64,000 nucleotides of DNA from Leucobacter sp042726155 (lineage in GTDB: Bacteria > Actinomycetota > Actinomycetes > Actinomycetales > Microbacteriaceae). Where the stretch lies: positions 372,001 through 436,000 of the forward strand of contig NZ_JBHXHV010000003.1 in assembly GCF_042726155.1 (NCBI RefSeq), in the 5' to 3' direction. The position numbers were made by a program, and so were the translations under genes. Positions 1 to 8,310 of the stretch are shown here, piece by piece. Below the pieces are notes generated by a model. The model did not search any database. It saw only the letters and a list, made by a program, of their open reading frames with translations, and was not told where the DNA came from. Each line of letters starts with the position of its first letter. Within the stretch, counting starts at the first letter, position 1.

Positions 1-1098
1 GAAGAGCGCGAGGGGTGCCGCGCTGCCCTTGGGTCGAAGCCCTGTGAGCACGACACCTGCACGCACATAGGGCATTCCGTGACGGATGCGTGGCAGGAGC
101 GCGAACGCTGCCTTGCCAATCCCGATCGGGTCATCGGTGGGAGTTGGGATGCCGACAGCGACGTGCGGGTTGTGGGACTCACCTGGTCGGTGCCAGCTTG
201 TCGCAGACCACGCCGAGACAACGCCGGCGACTTGGCCCTGCGCGCGGAGCCGGCTACTGACCCGCTGCGCGTAAATGGAGAGCACTTGCTGCATGTCAGA
301 GACCGTCTGTACGGGGCGTGAGAAGCTGCGGGAGAAGATCAGCTGGTCTTTGTACTCGCGTACCTCTTCGAGCGGGATACAGGAGATTCCGCGCAGCTCG
401 TACACGGTGCGCTCCATCACCACGGAGAACTTCTTACGAATCCACTTCGCGTCCGCGTCGCGCAGCTCTTTCACGGTGTGGATGTTCATTGCGGCCAGGC
501 GTTTACCGGTGCGTGAGGCGATTCCCCAGAGGTCGGTGACGTGGGTGCCTTCCATGATGCGGTCGGTGTGGGTGGGGCTGTAGCTCCCGAGGTGGCAGAC
601 ACCGCCGAGTGAGAGATCCGCTTTCGCACCCCTGCTCGCGAGCTTTGCGAGGGTCTTTGAGCGTCCAATTCCGACGCGGACGGGAATCCCCGTGCAGCGG
701 AGTACTTCGGCGCGGATCTCGTGCCCGAGAGCGGTGAGCTCGTCGACGGTGCCGCGGAGTTCCACGAAGCTCTCGTCGATCGAGTACACCTCCTGCCAGG
801 CGCAGTAGCGGCCGATGATTTCCATGACGCGGGCAGAGAGCGACCCGTAGAGCTCGTAGTTGCTCGAGCGGGCGATGACGCCGGCGGCTTTGGGGTACCC
901 TTCGAGCTTGAACCACGGGATACCCATTGGGATATCGAGCGCTTTCGCCTCGCGGTTCAGAGCGACGACGCAGCCGTCGTTGTTTGAGAGCACCACGATG
1001 GGTTTGCCGTCGAGAGGGGGGTCAAAGACGCGCTCGCAGGATGCGTAGAACGATTCGCAGTCGATGAGCGCGATCTGGCGTTCAGGTACGGAGGACAC
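1..1098 (-). CDS. umuC: UmuC-like Y-family DNA polymerase subunit, partial (C-terminus outside window)
   Basis: Translesion DNA polymerase subunit that, with processed UmuD, copies past DNA damage during the SOS response. Reading leftward from a GTG at 1098, the frame stays open for 366 codons to the window edge. It opens with the Y-family signature IALIDCESFYASCERVF (metal-binding Asp near residue 13), then VVLSNNDGCVVALNREAKAL and the catalytic motif VYSIDESFVEL near residue 100. A helix-hairpin-helix-like stretch follows (DLWGIASRTGKRLA). The GTG lies inside the umuD 3' end (17-bp overlap), so the two are translationally coupled. The usual length is about 420 residues, so the missing part is short. 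The family call is firm; UmuC rather than DinB is supported by the umuD partner. Confidence 0.93.
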   Translation of the reverse strand, partial: MSSVPERQIALIDCESFYASCERVFDPPLDGKPIVVLSNNDGCVVALNREAKALDIPMGIPWFKLEGYPKAAGVIARSSNYELYGSLSARVMEIIGRYCAWQEVYSIDESFVELRGTVDELTALGHEIRAEVLRCTGIPVRVGIGRSKTLAKLASRGAKADLSLGGVCHLGSYSPTHTDRIMEGTHVTDLWGIASRTGKRLAAMNIHTVKELRDADAKWIRKKFSVVMERTVYELRGISCIPLEEVREYKDQLIFSRSFSRPVQTVSDMQQVLSIYAQRVSSRLRAQGQVAGVVSAWSATSWHRPGESHNPHVAVGIPTPTDDPIGIGKAAFALLPRIRHGMPYVRAGVVLTGLRPKGSAAPLALF

Positions 1099-1522
1099 GG
1101 TGCAGACTCCGGGTGACGACTCCCCAGACGCGAAGCTCAGACAGTTCCGCGATCTCGATGTTCGGGTGCTGCGGATTCTCGGCCGAGAGGACCACGGAAC
1201 CATCTGACATGAGCCGGAGCCGCTTCACGGTCATCTCCCCGTCGACCACGGCCACAACCACGTGGCCGTCTTTGGCTTGGATTGAGCGATCGACAATGAG
1301 TTCGTCGCCGTCGAAGATCCCCGCCCGGACAATGCTGTGCCCGCGCGCTCGGATGAGGAACGTGGAGACGCGGTTTGGCATCAAGTGCTCGTTCAGGTCG
1401 AGCTCGCTGGTTTGGTAGTCCTGAGCGGGTGATGGAAACCCGCACAGCACTTCAACGTTTGCGACATCGACGAGTGCTGCAGGGGCGTCTGCAGTGAGAG
1501 CACGAATGTCCGCGATCTGCAT
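1082..1522 (-). CDS. umuD: UmuD-like S24 autopeptidase
   Basis: LexA-superfamily self-cleaving protein (146 aa) that activates UmuC. Visible features are the Cys-Gly-Phe cleavage-type site in VEVLCGFPSPAQDY, the serine nucleophile in RARGHSIVRAGIFDGDELIV, and the general-base lysine in DGEMTVKRLRL, all in the order and spacing of the S24 family. I chose the ATG at 1522 because a GGGG Shine-Dalgarno sits 6 nt upstream. A GTG at 1534 is in frame but would abut the operator. The gene lies directly downstream of a near-ideal SOS box and overlaps umuC. It is the first gene of a two-gene mutagenesis operon, a cargo type common on plasmids and integrative elements. Confidence 0.93.
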   Translation of the reverse strand: MQIADIRALTADAPAALVDVANVEVLCGFPSPAQDYQTSELDLNEHLMPNRVSTFLIRARGHSIVRAGIFDGDELIVDRSIQAKDGHVVVAVVDGEMTVKRLRLMSDGSVVLSAENPQHPNIEIAELSELRVWGVVTRSLHRVLRT

Positions 1523-1534
1523 TTCACACCCCAC

Positions 1535-1558
1535 TTATTCGAATCTGTGTTCGAATAA
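1535..1558. promoter_or_regulatory. LexA/SOS box upstream of umuDC
   Basis: Perfect inverted repeat with 9-bp arms, TTATTCGAA and TTCGAATAA, around a 6-nt centre. The core CGAAT-N4-GTTCG matches the actinobacterial (and Bacillus-type) LexA operator CGAAC-N4-GTTCG with one change. It ends 12 nt before the chosen umuD start, so LexA bound here would block the start region directly. Confidence 0.85.
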
Positions 1559-1714
1559 GGATATTACGCTTCCGGGCTGACATTCGGGGCGAGAGCCCAT
1601 CAGCTTAGGGTGCGTCGTTGCGGCCGCTGCGGCGAAATCGCGCAGTTCAGGTGGGGTGATTGTTCCCGATCGGATATCCAAGGTCATGGCGTGGCGCGTC
1701 GGCCGCGCGATCGG

Positions 1715-1900
1715 CTACTCGCGGTACCAGGCGAGGATCAGGGCATTTGCGGGGATGACCGCTGAGGCTTTGGCCGCTGCCCATTCGTGGTGTTCGTCGC
1801 CGACGACTTCAGTGACTGTGAAATTGTTGAGGTCGCGGGCGTGGCGTTCCTGGGTGGGGATCGCTCCGGCTTCTAGTGCGATGAGTGCTCGTGCTCGCAT
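1715..1900 (-). CDS. Small hypothetical protein (61 aa)
   Basis: Short open frame reading MRARALIALEAGAIPTQERH and ending in LILAWYRE. I recognise no family. It is alanine-rich with a mixed charged middle, and has no membrane segment or signal peptide. No good ribosome-binding site is visible before the ATG. It lies downstream of a strong hairpin that ends the redoxin/thermonuclease operon, so it would need its own promoter. It could be real or a chance frame in GC-rich DNA; the absence of a competing frame on the other strand mildly favours it. Confidence 0.35.
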   Translation of the reverse strand: MRARALIALEAGAIPTQERHARDLNNFTVTEVVGDEHHEWAAAKASAVIPANALILAWYRE

Positions 1901-1931
1901 GGGTCCAGGCTAGTTGTTTCGGGCAAACGAA

Positions 1932-1965
1932 AAGGGGAGGGAGCCGCGCCTGGCTACCTCCCCTT
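1932..1965 (-). terminator. Hairpin terminator of the nrdH-nuclease-hypothetical operon
   Basis: Perfect 9-bp stem AAGGGGAGG / CCTCCCCTT with a 16-nt loop, starting 12 nt beyond the stop codon at 1977. There is no long T run on the minus strand, as is common in high-GC actinobacteria. Confidence 0.6.
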
Positions 1966-1976
1966 CGCAGGTAGAT

Positions 1977-2954
1977 CTAGTGGGTGATGCCCGGCTGATC
2001 CCGTTGCTGGTGGACGTTCTGCATCATTTGATCGTGCTGCTGTTGGTGCGCCTGATTGGCAGCCGCCAGTGCGGAACTGTGTTCCTGGTATCGAGCCTGC
2101 GCCCACCCGTCGATCTCGTTGACGAGCTGGTTAATGCCGCTGGCATTGACTTCGCCGCCGCCTGTTTGAACCCAGAACGCTGCGCCGTCGACTGTGGCGT
2201 ATTTCTCCGCGCGCCAGCTCCAACTATTGGGGATGCGGTCAGCGTCCAATGAGTCGGTTCCGATGTACTGCTCGGTCATGACCAGCCGTTGATTACCGTC
2301 CGCGTTGTGAAACACGAAGTGCCCAACTCCGAAGGCGTCTGGGTCTTGGTCCGAGTATTCGATTGCGGCACCAAAATCGGTAGCGATGACGGCCATTTCG
2401 GCGCTGAGGTACTGCATGGCCGCTTCGCGCTCGTGCCTCTGGCTGCTGGTCTCGATCGTGAGCTTGACGTCCTGGTGTTCGTCGACGCGCATGATGTAGC
2501 TGCCGTCTTCGTTTTTCTGTATCCAGGCGGTGAAGATGGTGTTGCTCTCCGGGTCGTCGAAGTCGACTCGACCGTAGTTGTCGCCATTCATCTGGGTAGT
2601 GGCAGTTTCGGAATACGTGGTGTCGTCGTCCGGATACTCGCCCTCTTCGGGGTCGCCGGTGCCGAGCCGAGACGGGAGTCCGTATTCCTGGGTGAGGGCC
2701 TCGATTTCGGCGTAGAGCCTCGCCGCGTACTCGCGTTGGGAGTCGCCGGGAATATCGCCGTCTTCCAAGCGGAAGGCGTTCTCTTGAGCCCATTCCGCCT
2801 TGCCCGTGAGCTCTGAGATTTTCTCTTCAACCTCTTTAATACTCATCGAAGGTGATGAAGTGTTTTGGGCAGGTGCAGGGGTCGCGGGGTCCTGTACCCA
2901 AATCTTGGGTTCGAGTCGCAATCCGGTGTCGTAGGGCGTTTTGTTCTCGGGCAT
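1977..2954 (-). CDS. Hypothetical acidic protein, third gene of the redoxin/nuclease operon
   Basis: 325-residue protein I cannot assign. The first 50 residues are proline- and threonine-rich and probably disordered. A helical segment follows (SIKEVEEKISELTGKAEW), then a very acidic linker (GDPEEGEYPDDDTTYSE). The body is beta-rich (YGRVDFDDPESNTIFTAWIQ and so on), and the tail is Gln/His-rich (HQQQHDQMMQNVHQQRDQ). No signal peptide or membrane helix is seen. The ATG at 2954 was chosen because GGAG lies 8 nt upstream and the longer frame would overlap the thermonuclease gene by 86 bp. It lies 19 bp downstream of that gene and ends at a hairpin. The layout resembles cargo proteins of actinobacterial conjugative elements, but that is inference. 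Confidence 0.75.
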   Translation of the reverse strand: MPENKTPYDTGLRLEPKIWVQDPATPAPAQNTSSPSMSIKEVEEKISELTGKAEWAQENAFRLEDGDIPGDSQREYAARLYAEIEALTQEYGLPSRLGTGDPEEGEYPDDDTTYSETATTQMNGDNYGRVDFDDPESNTIFTAWIQKNEDGSYIMRVDEHQDVKLTIETSSQRHEREAAMQYLSAEMAVIATDFGAAIEYSDQDPDAFGVGHFVFHNADGNQRLVMTEQYIGTDSLDADRIPNSWSWRAEKYATVDGAAFWVQTGGGEVNASGINQLVNEIDGWAQARYQEHSSALAAANQAHQQQHDQMMQNVHQQRDQPGITH

Positions 2955-2973
2955 GGTGGTGTTCTCCGTTTCG

Positions 2974-3522
2974 TTATCGGGTGGTGCAGTGTCCCCAGAG
3001 CCCGATGTGAGCGTCGCGCGCTGCGGCCTCTGCAGCGCGGAAGTCATCGTGTCCGGCATAGGGGGTGTTGTAGGTGTATTCGTGCCCGGCTCCCTGCTCG
3101 AGGAGCAGCTGCGCGATATTGCCTGAGTCGGTGTGGATGTGACGGAGGAGTCGCCCGTATTTGTCGGTGTCTCCTTGGCTGGGGTCGGTGACGAGCTCGA
3201 CCTTCTGGCCGTCGACGAGGTTGCTGAGCGCGGTGCGGGCGTCTTGGGCGTAGCATTCGTCGGCCACTCCCCCGCGTCCGATTTCTGGGGTGTTGATGCC
3301 GATGATGCGGACGCGGTTCTTGGTGCCGTTCTCGTCGATGGTGTTGATGGTGTCGCCGTCGACCACGGCGATCACCTGTTGCGGGGAGGATGTGCCCGGT
3401 TCAGGGGCCTGCGCGTCAGTGTCGACCTGGGTTGCGTTCTGTACTGCGAAGATAGTGGCAACTGTGGCGATCGCAACAGTCACGGCGAGCTTGGTGAGGC
3501 GGGTCGCGGTGCGCTTTTTCAT
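2974..3522 (-). CDS. Secreted thermonuclease (SNase family)
   Basis: Calcium-dependent staphylococcal-nuclease-fold enzyme that cuts DNA/RNA outside the membrane. The N-terminus is a signal peptide or anchor (MKKRTATRLTKLAVTVAIA, hydrophobic to about residue 28). The SNase domain starts near residue 48 with VIAVVDGDTI. It contains the Ca2+/catalytic region RVRIIGINTPEI, the KYGRLLRHI block and the C-terminal ARDAHIGLWGHC. At 182 aa it has the expected length. Its ATG overlaps the stop of the upstream redoxin gene (ATGA), so they are co-translated. Secreted SNases are frequent on plasmids and ICEs; a role in DNA scavenging or conjugation is speculation. Confidence 0.88.
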   Translation of the reverse strand: MKKRTATRLTKLAVTVAIATVATIFAVQNATQVDTDAQAPEPGTSSPQQVIAVVDGDTINTIDENGTKNRVRIIGINTPEIGRGGVADECYAQDARTALSNLVDGQKVELVTDPSQGDTDKYGRLLRHIHTDSGNIAQLLLEQGAGHEYTYNTPYAGHDDFRAAEAAARDAHIGLWGHCTTR

Positions 3523-3761
3523 GCGTCTTCCTGTTCATTGTTGAGGTCTGCGATCTTGTCGGGACGAAAGCCCGACCAGTGACCCTGGTCGGTGACCACG
3601 ACGGGAGCCTGCAGATATCCCAGCTCTTTGACGGTTTTGAGAGCGAGCGGGGCCGTCGAAAGGTCCACGACGTCGTAGTCGATTCCCTTGCTGTCGAGAG
3701 CTCGGTAGGTCGCGGTGCACTGGACGCAGCGGGGCTGCGAGTAGACAATGATGGTGTTCAT
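3519..3761 (-). CDS. nrdH: NrdH-like glutaredoxin-type redoxin
   Basis: 80-residue thioredoxin-fold electron donor of the NrdH type, which normally supplies reductant to class Ib ribonucleotide reductase. It begins MNTIIVYSQPRCVQCTATYR with the NrdH-type CxxC motif (CVQC) at residues 12-15. The cis-Pro loop is QAPVVVTDQGHWSGFRPDKI, including the WSGFRPDKI signature of NrdH. An AGGAGG Shine-Dalgarno lies 7 nt before the ATG. There is no nrdEF nearby; it is first in an operon with a secreted nuclease. It may serve a chromosomal reductase or another thiol partner of the element. Confidence 0.88.
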   Translation of the reverse strand: MNTIIVYSQPRCVQCTATYRALDSKGIDYDVVDLSTAPLALKTVKELGYLQAPVVVTDQGHWSGFRPDKIADLNNEQEDA

Positions 3762-4206
3762 GGTGTTCCTCCTGCTACCTAGATGCGCCGTCCCGCGCGG
3801 TTCCTGTTCCCTCCCTCACGTTTTTTTGCCGTGAAGGCACGAAGTGACTTCCTCGGCGGGCAGCGCAGAACCTAACCGGAGGGGCAGGCCCGCGCGGCGC
3901 AGACGCGCGAGAATGCACCGTCAAGCACGCACGCAAAGCGGGTGGGCGGTCGGTTAGGTGGCGCGCTGAACGCACGTAGAATGCCGCAGGCTTCACGGCA
4001 AGAAAACGGGGCGTAGCCCCAAAAGGAAAGGGCCGGCCTCCGTGCTGGCTCTTTCAGGCGCACTGCGTGCGCCCCGCGGAGCGGTCCCTGCTTGCAGGGT
4101 CACTGCCTTCGTGGGTCTACTCACGGACCTGTAATCTCAGTCAGTCAACGCATCGACCGTTGGCTATCCCTTTGCGTTTGTCCTTAGCTTTGGGAGGATA
4201 CAGAGC
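3762..4206. other. 445-bp intergenic region with clustered hairpins
   Basis: No convincing coding frame. The right half holds three stem-loops in a row: AAAGGGCCGGC (4027-4037) with 4044-4054, GGCGCA/TGCGCC (4057-4073), and CCCTGC/GCAGGG (4088-4099). They precede the DUF7882-type gene at 4207 and could be a terminator cluster, a structured leader or part of a replication/transfer site. Short frames here have the base composition of non-coding DNA and no ribosome-binding site. Confidence 0.4.
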
Positions 4207-4536
4207 ATGGGGAAATTTATACACGGGGTACGTGAATACGAGTTTGAAGATCGTCTGCTGGCACACCTGCATTTTGTGATCGGGCAGAAACTCAAGAAGC
4301 AAGAGAGCTTCTTTCTTAGCTGGACCAAGTCTCATGAGGAAGGGGGCGGCCGAGTGTCAATCTGGCTGTCGCCGCACGTGACAGTTGGATTTCACTTCTC
4401 GGGCAGCAGAGAGCCGGAGCTTAATCGTGCATGGATCAGGGCGCTCAACTCTATGTCTCACACACCGCGAGGACTCATCGCGATCCGTGAGGACGAGGCC
4501 GAGCGGTATGTGAAAAACAACCCAGATCTCATCTAG
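4207..4536 (+). CDS. DUF7882-type small protein, copy 1
   Basis: 109 residues beginning MGKFIHGVREYEFEDRLLAH and containing the family core QKLKKQESFFLSW, then GGGRVSIWLSPHVTVGFHFS and PELNRAWIRALNSM. This is the small family in Microbacteriaceae often mislabelled 'ATP-dependent DNA ligase', which I recall as DUF7882; function unknown. No membrane segment, signal or catalytic motif is evident. It is about 80% identical by eye to copy 3 (14262-14591) and about 50% to copy 2 (9193-9522). A strong GGGAGGATACA ribosome-binding region precedes the ATG and is shared with copy 3. A hairpin follows 10 bp after the stop. Confidence 0.85.
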   Translation: MGKFIHGVREYEFEDRLLAHLHFVIGQKLKKQESFFLSWTKSHEEGGGRVSIWLSPHVTVGFHFSGSREPELNRAWIRALNSMSHTPRGLIAIREDEAERYVKNNPDLI

Positions 4537-4546
4537 CAAGAATTGG

Positions 4547-4581
4547 TATCGCCCCTTCCAGCAGTCCCGGGAGGGGCGATA
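4547..4581 (+). terminator. Hairpin after DUF7882 copy 1
   Basis: Perfect 10-bp stem TATCGCCCCT / AGGGGCGATA, extended by further pairs, 10 nt after the stop codon. Each of the three paralogues has a comparable GC stem just downstream, but the stem sequences differ. Confidence 0.65.
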
Positions 4582-4689
4582 CGTCGCTCCCGGAACGTTG
4601 TATGGGATAACACAGGGATCGGGCGCGACATCGTTAATCTACTCCGGCGACTCATCTATTTAAAGAGTCTCGATGACCTCGACATTCGG

Positions 4690-5280
4690 TTACTGCGTTA
4701 GAGCCTTCGGCAATGCCGGCAAGTTTTTGCTTTGGTCGAAGTGGCGGTAGATCGTGGGTCGAGCGACGCCGAAGGTGTCAGCGATCTCCTGGACGGTGTA
4801 GTCGCCAGTTTCGTACATGGCGCGGGCCTGAGTGATCTTGTTCGGGGTCATCTTGGGTCGGCGCCCGCCTTTGCGTCCGCGAGCTCGCGCAGCGGCGAGT
4901 CCGTCTTGGGTGCGCTCAACAATGAGGTCGTGCTCGAATTCCGCGATCGCGGCGAGCATGTGGAAGAACAACCTGCCGCCGGGAGTGGTGGTGTCGATGC
5001 CTTGGGATAGGGCTTTCAGCCCTATCCCCCGTTGCTGGAGTTCGTCGGAGATCTCTTTCAGGTTTCGCACTGAGCGGCCGAGCCGGTCGAGCTTGGTGAC
5101 GACGACGGTGTCGCCCTCACGGAGGTAGCCAAGTGCTTCGGTCAGGGCGGGTCGTTTCGCGAGCGTGCCGGATGCGTGGTCGACGAAAATTTTATCGCAG
5201 CCGGCTAGTTCGAGTGCGTCGGTCTGACTGTCCGAGTTTTGTTCACGGGTCGAGACGCGTGCGTAACCGATGATTGCCAT
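4690..5280 (-). CDS. Serine recombinase (resolvase/invertase family)
   Basis: 196-residue site-specific recombinase. The catalytic domain begins MAIIGYARVSTREQNSDSQ with the nucleophilic serine in RVST. It continues with the conserved KLDRLGRSVRNL arginine cluster, TPGGRLFFHMLAAIAEFEHD and the E-helix RTQDGLAAARARGRKGGR. A C-terminal helix-turn-helix (YTVQEIADTFGVARPTIYRHF) binds the crossover site. The length fits the small resolvase/invertase class, not the large phage type. The start at 5280 fits the family N-terminus; an ATG at 5298 adds six residues, and neither has a clear Shine-Dalgarno. Likely role is multimer resolution or inversion within the element; I found no certain res or inversion repeats. 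Confidence 0.93.
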   Translation of the reverse strand: MAIIGYARVSTREQNSDSQTDALELAGCDKIFVDHASGTLAKRPALTEALGYLREGDTVVVTKLDRLGRSVRNLKEISDELQQRGIGLKALSQGIDTTTPGGRLFFHMLAAIAEFEHDLIVERTQDGLAAARARGRKGGRRPKMTPNKITQARAMYETGDYTVQEIADTFGVARPTIYRHFDQSKNLPALPKALTQ

Positions 5281-5451
5281 GTGCTGACTGTAACGCAAAC
5301 GTCGCTCGCATTACGTAGATTTCGGACACGCTTTACGAGACGAGAATCGCCGTTGATCCTCTTCCGAGATCGCGCCGTCTCATAAACGACCGTTTCCGGG
5401 CGCGTCGGGCTCCACCTCTCCCTTCTACTCATCGGAGGGATCGCCGAGATC

Positions 5452-5619
5452 GTGGACGATTTCCTCACTCTTGCCATAGCCACCATCGCGGGCGCTGCAT
5501 TCGTCCTTCTCGAAGAACCACTCACCGACTGTCCACGCGCACCCGATTCCCACACCGACGGATCAGCAGAAGGAACGGCTTGCGGGCTCGCGGGCAACGA
5601 CAACGCCCCGAGACGGTAA
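5452..5619 (+). CDS. Possible small one-helix membrane protein
   Basis: Within the 493-bp gap between the recombinase and the next gene. A GTG-started frame of 55 residues begins VDDFLTLAIATIAGAAFVLL, one clear hydrophobic helix, followed by an acidic polar tail rich in Asp, Ala and Gly. The same frame is open and hydrophobic for about 25 codons upstream without a start codon. GGAGGG lies 12 nt before the GTG, longer than ideal spacing. It could be the broken end of a larger membrane protein. No family recognised. Confidence 0.28.
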   Translation: MDDFLTLAIATIAGAAFVLLEEPLTDCPRAPDSHTDGSAEGTACGLAGNDNAPRR

Positions 5620-5792
5620 CCGAGCACAATCGTTACCTGCGACAGGCTGCCCGCTAAGAGCTCACCTAGCAGACAGTAGAACTGAAATTTGAACCTGTCA
5701 GAACTCCGCAATTTACTGGTGCGACTCACATCGGCCGAGACAGCGTCCGCTTGCTCTCAAATGGACGGCGCCGGCCGGCCCCTCTGACCTGC

Positions 5793-6386
5793 TCAGCCGA
5801 GCGTGACCGCAGTCGCGACAGCGTCGGCGAAGGTCCTGACATTGGCGGCGGTATACGACGAGCCCTCGGGATCGATGAGGAACGTTATAAGCAGCGACTG
5901 GGCACCGTCCACCGGCTCAAGGACACCCAGTTGGATATTCCCGATCGCGAGGTTTTCCGGCAGTCCGGTCAGCCGGAAAGTGTCAGCACCCAATACGGGC
6001 GCGGGCGTCGTGGCGTAGACCTCGGACTGCTGCACGGCGATGTCGGCGGGCAAGCCGTCCGAGAGCTGGAGCGTGAGAACGCCATTCCGGGCTGGTACGT
6101 CGGAGGATACAGGGAAGACGAAACTGCAAGTCGCCGAGAAGCTGACGTACTTCACCTCCGGTTCGCTGAAGTTGCCGGTCGGGTCGGCGGCAGCGAGGGT
6201 CCCGGCGTCGACGAACGGGCACTCGTCCTCTCCAAACCCCATTGGCACGGTGTATGTCGGACTGGTCGTCGCCGTGGTGCTCGACGTCGGGCTCGGTGCC
6301 GGCACAGGACCACCACATCCGACGATGGCACCAGCGGCGACCAAGGTCGAAAGGACTGCCATGTAGACCCGAGTCGGTGACGCCAT
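5793..6386 (-). CDS. Secreted lipoprotein of unknown function
   Basis: 197 residues. The N-terminus is a lipoprotein signal peptide (hydrophobic MAVLSTLVAAGAIVGCGG with lipobox AIVG-Cys at residue 24), followed by a Pro/Ser/Thr linker. The exported domain has three cysteines, including DECPFVDAGTLAAADPTG and SATCSFVFPV, and ends with NVRTFADAVATAVTLG. This pattern resembles the DUF3558-type lipoproteins of actinobacteria (CxLL-like start, single disulfide, C-terminal helix), but I cannot confirm it. The start at 6386 lacks a clear ribosome-binding site; an internal ATG at 6362 would also give a usable signal peptide. Monocistronic by position. Confidence 0.75.
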   Translation of the reverse strand: MASPTRVYMAVLSTLVAAGAIVGCGGPVPAPSPTSSTTATTSPTYTVPMGFGEDECPFVDAGTLAAADPTGNFSEPEVKYVSFSATCSFVFPVSSDVPARNGVLTLQLSDGLPADIAVQQSEVYATTPAPVLGADTFRLTGLPENLAIGNIQLGVLEPVDGAQSLLITFLIDPEGSSYTAANVRTFADAVATAVTLG

Positions 6387-6799
6387 TCAAAAAGGTTAAC
6401 GCACCGGCACCGACGGCACCAGGCATCCCGTGATGCCACATGGGCGCAGCCTGCCACCTCGCCGCCGCCGTGCATGCCAGCCGGGGACGTCCTGCAAGTT
6501 GTCTCCAGGTCGGAACTCCTCGATTCTCACCGTGCGAGCGGCTCAGAACGCCCCAGCACATGGCATTCTGCTCGGCGAATGGGCGGACCTCCGGGAAGCA
6601 TCAGTCGGTCAGAGTCGATATACAGCCGATCGCGAGGTCGGCGCCGTTGACCGAAGCCTCCCGCGTTGACTGTCGCCGCGCTTCGTCGTCGTTGACGAGC
6701 GAGAGTAGGGCGATTCCTCTGTTCGGCGCGCGCGGGCAGCGAACGCGCCTGCGCTGTAAGCGCACATGTTCCAGTTGTGGTCTTTCGACGGGACGCATG

Positions 6800-7084
6800 A
6801 TCGCAAGACTGCGTAAACATCCTCGCAGCACATCGCGTCAAGGCCTCCGACACCGAGCTGACGTATTCAAGCCCCACTGGGAAGTCGTCGAGCACCGCTA
6901 CGTTGCCCGACAGCCCGGTCCCATCGTTGATGACCTTGACAGTTCAAATGACGTTTCCGCCAGATGAAACCGTCTTACTCCCCGCCGACTTCCTAATTGA
7001 AAGCGTAGACACTGTCGTGACCCCGACTTGGTTGGGTTCGACCGGTATCAAGGCTGCACCCGTGACAATTTCTATTAGTAGTCG
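6800..7084 (-). pseudogene. Relic of a DUF11 surface protein
   Basis: Reading leftward, one frame gives LSIRKSAGSKTVSSGGNV, then Ile, then an in-frame TGA at 6944-6946. It then continues TVKVINDGTGLSGNVAVLDD and FPVGLEYVSS. This is the DUF11 repeat pattern (K-S-A...V-x-Y-T-V-x-V-x-N-x-G...L-x-N-V-x-V-x-D-x-x-P-x-G-L) with one stop where a tyrosine codon is expected. Downstream of about 6850 the resemblance fades through frameshifts, and upstream the frame stops at 7085. The remaining bases between 6387 and 7314 show nothing else I can support. Confidence 0.5.
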
Positions 7085-7314
7085 TTAATTTGTTTCAAGA
7101 CCGCACTCGATCCCTCTCGCCGATGCTGCCGTTCTACGCTCCCCCGACTACTGGCACGCTCAACGCCCCCGGCCTGTGTGGTCCTCAGACCTTCCAGACC
7201 CAGCGCAGCCCGTTCTAGGGAAGCGAGACGGCATAGTGATCATTCTTCCGGGTCAGGAAAAACTAGCCATGTCGAATGTCACCAAAACATCAGACCCGAT
7301 GCACCCAAAGGCTT

Positions 7315-8310
7315 CTATGTCATGAATGGTTCTATCGAGATGTCCAAATGGTCGGGCAGCTTCGTAGTAACGGCAATCGCCACGTCCTGAATTTTCCAAT
7401 CCAGATCATGCAGAGCGGACGTCACTTCCTCGGCACGGTCAGCAACGAGCACACCACCCCGGGGCACGATGAAAACTTCGACGTGGAACACTTGCCCCTC
7501 GTCACGCATACGAATCCCTGATTCACTCACCCATTCAAGTGTGGATAAGTAGTGGTGGATTTCATCGAGAAGCGGGTGACGTTTTTTGTCGTCAAAGGTA
7601 CGCGCGCGCTGGTCCATAAGGTCCGACACAGCCGCTTTCGTGTTGCGAGCTCCGTCCCAGATGATGCCGAGTGAGATGAAGACGGCCGCTAGCCCGTCAA
7701 GCCACCACCATCCAATTCCGACTCCAAGTACACCCACTATCGAGGCGACATTGGTCTGCCAGTCTGCTTTTGCCATGTCCGCATCTGCGTATAGCAGCTT
7801 GTTGTGAAGGACAGGGGCGAGTTTTGCTTTCGCGGGCCCATATAGGAACACGGGGCCGACGACCACAATCGCCATGACCACGACCATCAACCACCCCAGC
7901 CAAAGAGTGTGCCCGAAGAGGTTCACCGTGCCGATAGTGGGATGTTCTGTCTTAAAGAGTCCAGTAGCTGATTCGATGGCGAGGCTGGAGCCCACCGCTA
8001 GGAGAGCGATACCGGCAACAAGGTGTCCTACGCTCATCGCCCGGTGCAGCCCATACGGTCGTTTCCGTGTCGGTTTTCGATTCACGAATATGAGGGCAAT
8101 GAAGAACGATAGTTGAGGGAGCAGCGAGAGCATGTCTTCGATCCATGCGGTCTTCATTGCTTGAGAACTTCCCAGAACGAATGCGACAACACTGATCGTT
8201 ACTGCCGTATAACAGACAGTGAAAATCTGCCATCTGATAGCTCTTCGAAGTGCCGTTGCTTGCTCCTCGGGAAGGCCGTCGGTCACGCTCCTTGCGTTTC
8301 CGCGCCTCAT
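7315..8310 (-). CDS. Cation diffusion facilitator transporter
   Basis: 331-residue inner-membrane divalent-cation/proton antiporter of the CDF family. About six membrane helices are visible (first ending near VAFVLGSSQAM, last at WWWLDGLAAVFISLGIIWDG). Metal-site sequences are AWIEDMLSLLPQLSFF in helix II and DADMAKADWQTNVASIVGV in helix V, which carries the expected Asp pair. A cytoplasmic C-terminal domain starts with HPLLDEIHHYLSTL and ends with LPDHLDISIEPF. GGAGAG precedes the ATG, which overlaps the stop of the upstream lipoprotein gene (ATGA). Metal specificity cannot be read; the DxxxD and ED arrangement fits Zn/Fe-type transporters. Confidence 0.9.
   Translation of the reverse strand: MRRGNARSVTDGLPEEQATALRRAIRWQIFTVCYTAVTISVVAFVLGSSQAMKTAWIEDMLSLLPQLSFFIALIFVNRKPTRKRPYGLHRAMSVGHLVAGIALLAVGSSLAIESATGLFKTEHPTIGTVNLFGHTLWLGWLMVVVMAIVVVGPVFLYGPAKAKLAPVLHNKLLYADADMAKADWQTNVASIVGVLGVGIGWWWLDGLAAVFISLGIIWDGARNTKAAVSDLMDQRARTFDDKKRHPLLDEIHHYLSTLEWVSESGIRMRDEGQVFHVEVFIVPRGGVLVADRAEEVTSALHDLDWKIQDVAIAVTTKLPDHLDISIEPFMT

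Noticed and set aside
3775..3996. Minus-strand 73-codon frame
   Set aside because: Arg/Pro/Ala-rich chance frame without ribosome-binding site, in a region dominated by hairpins.
6430..6967. Plus-strand frames in the DUF11-relic region
   Set aside because: They are antisense to the better-supported relic and have no protein-like features.
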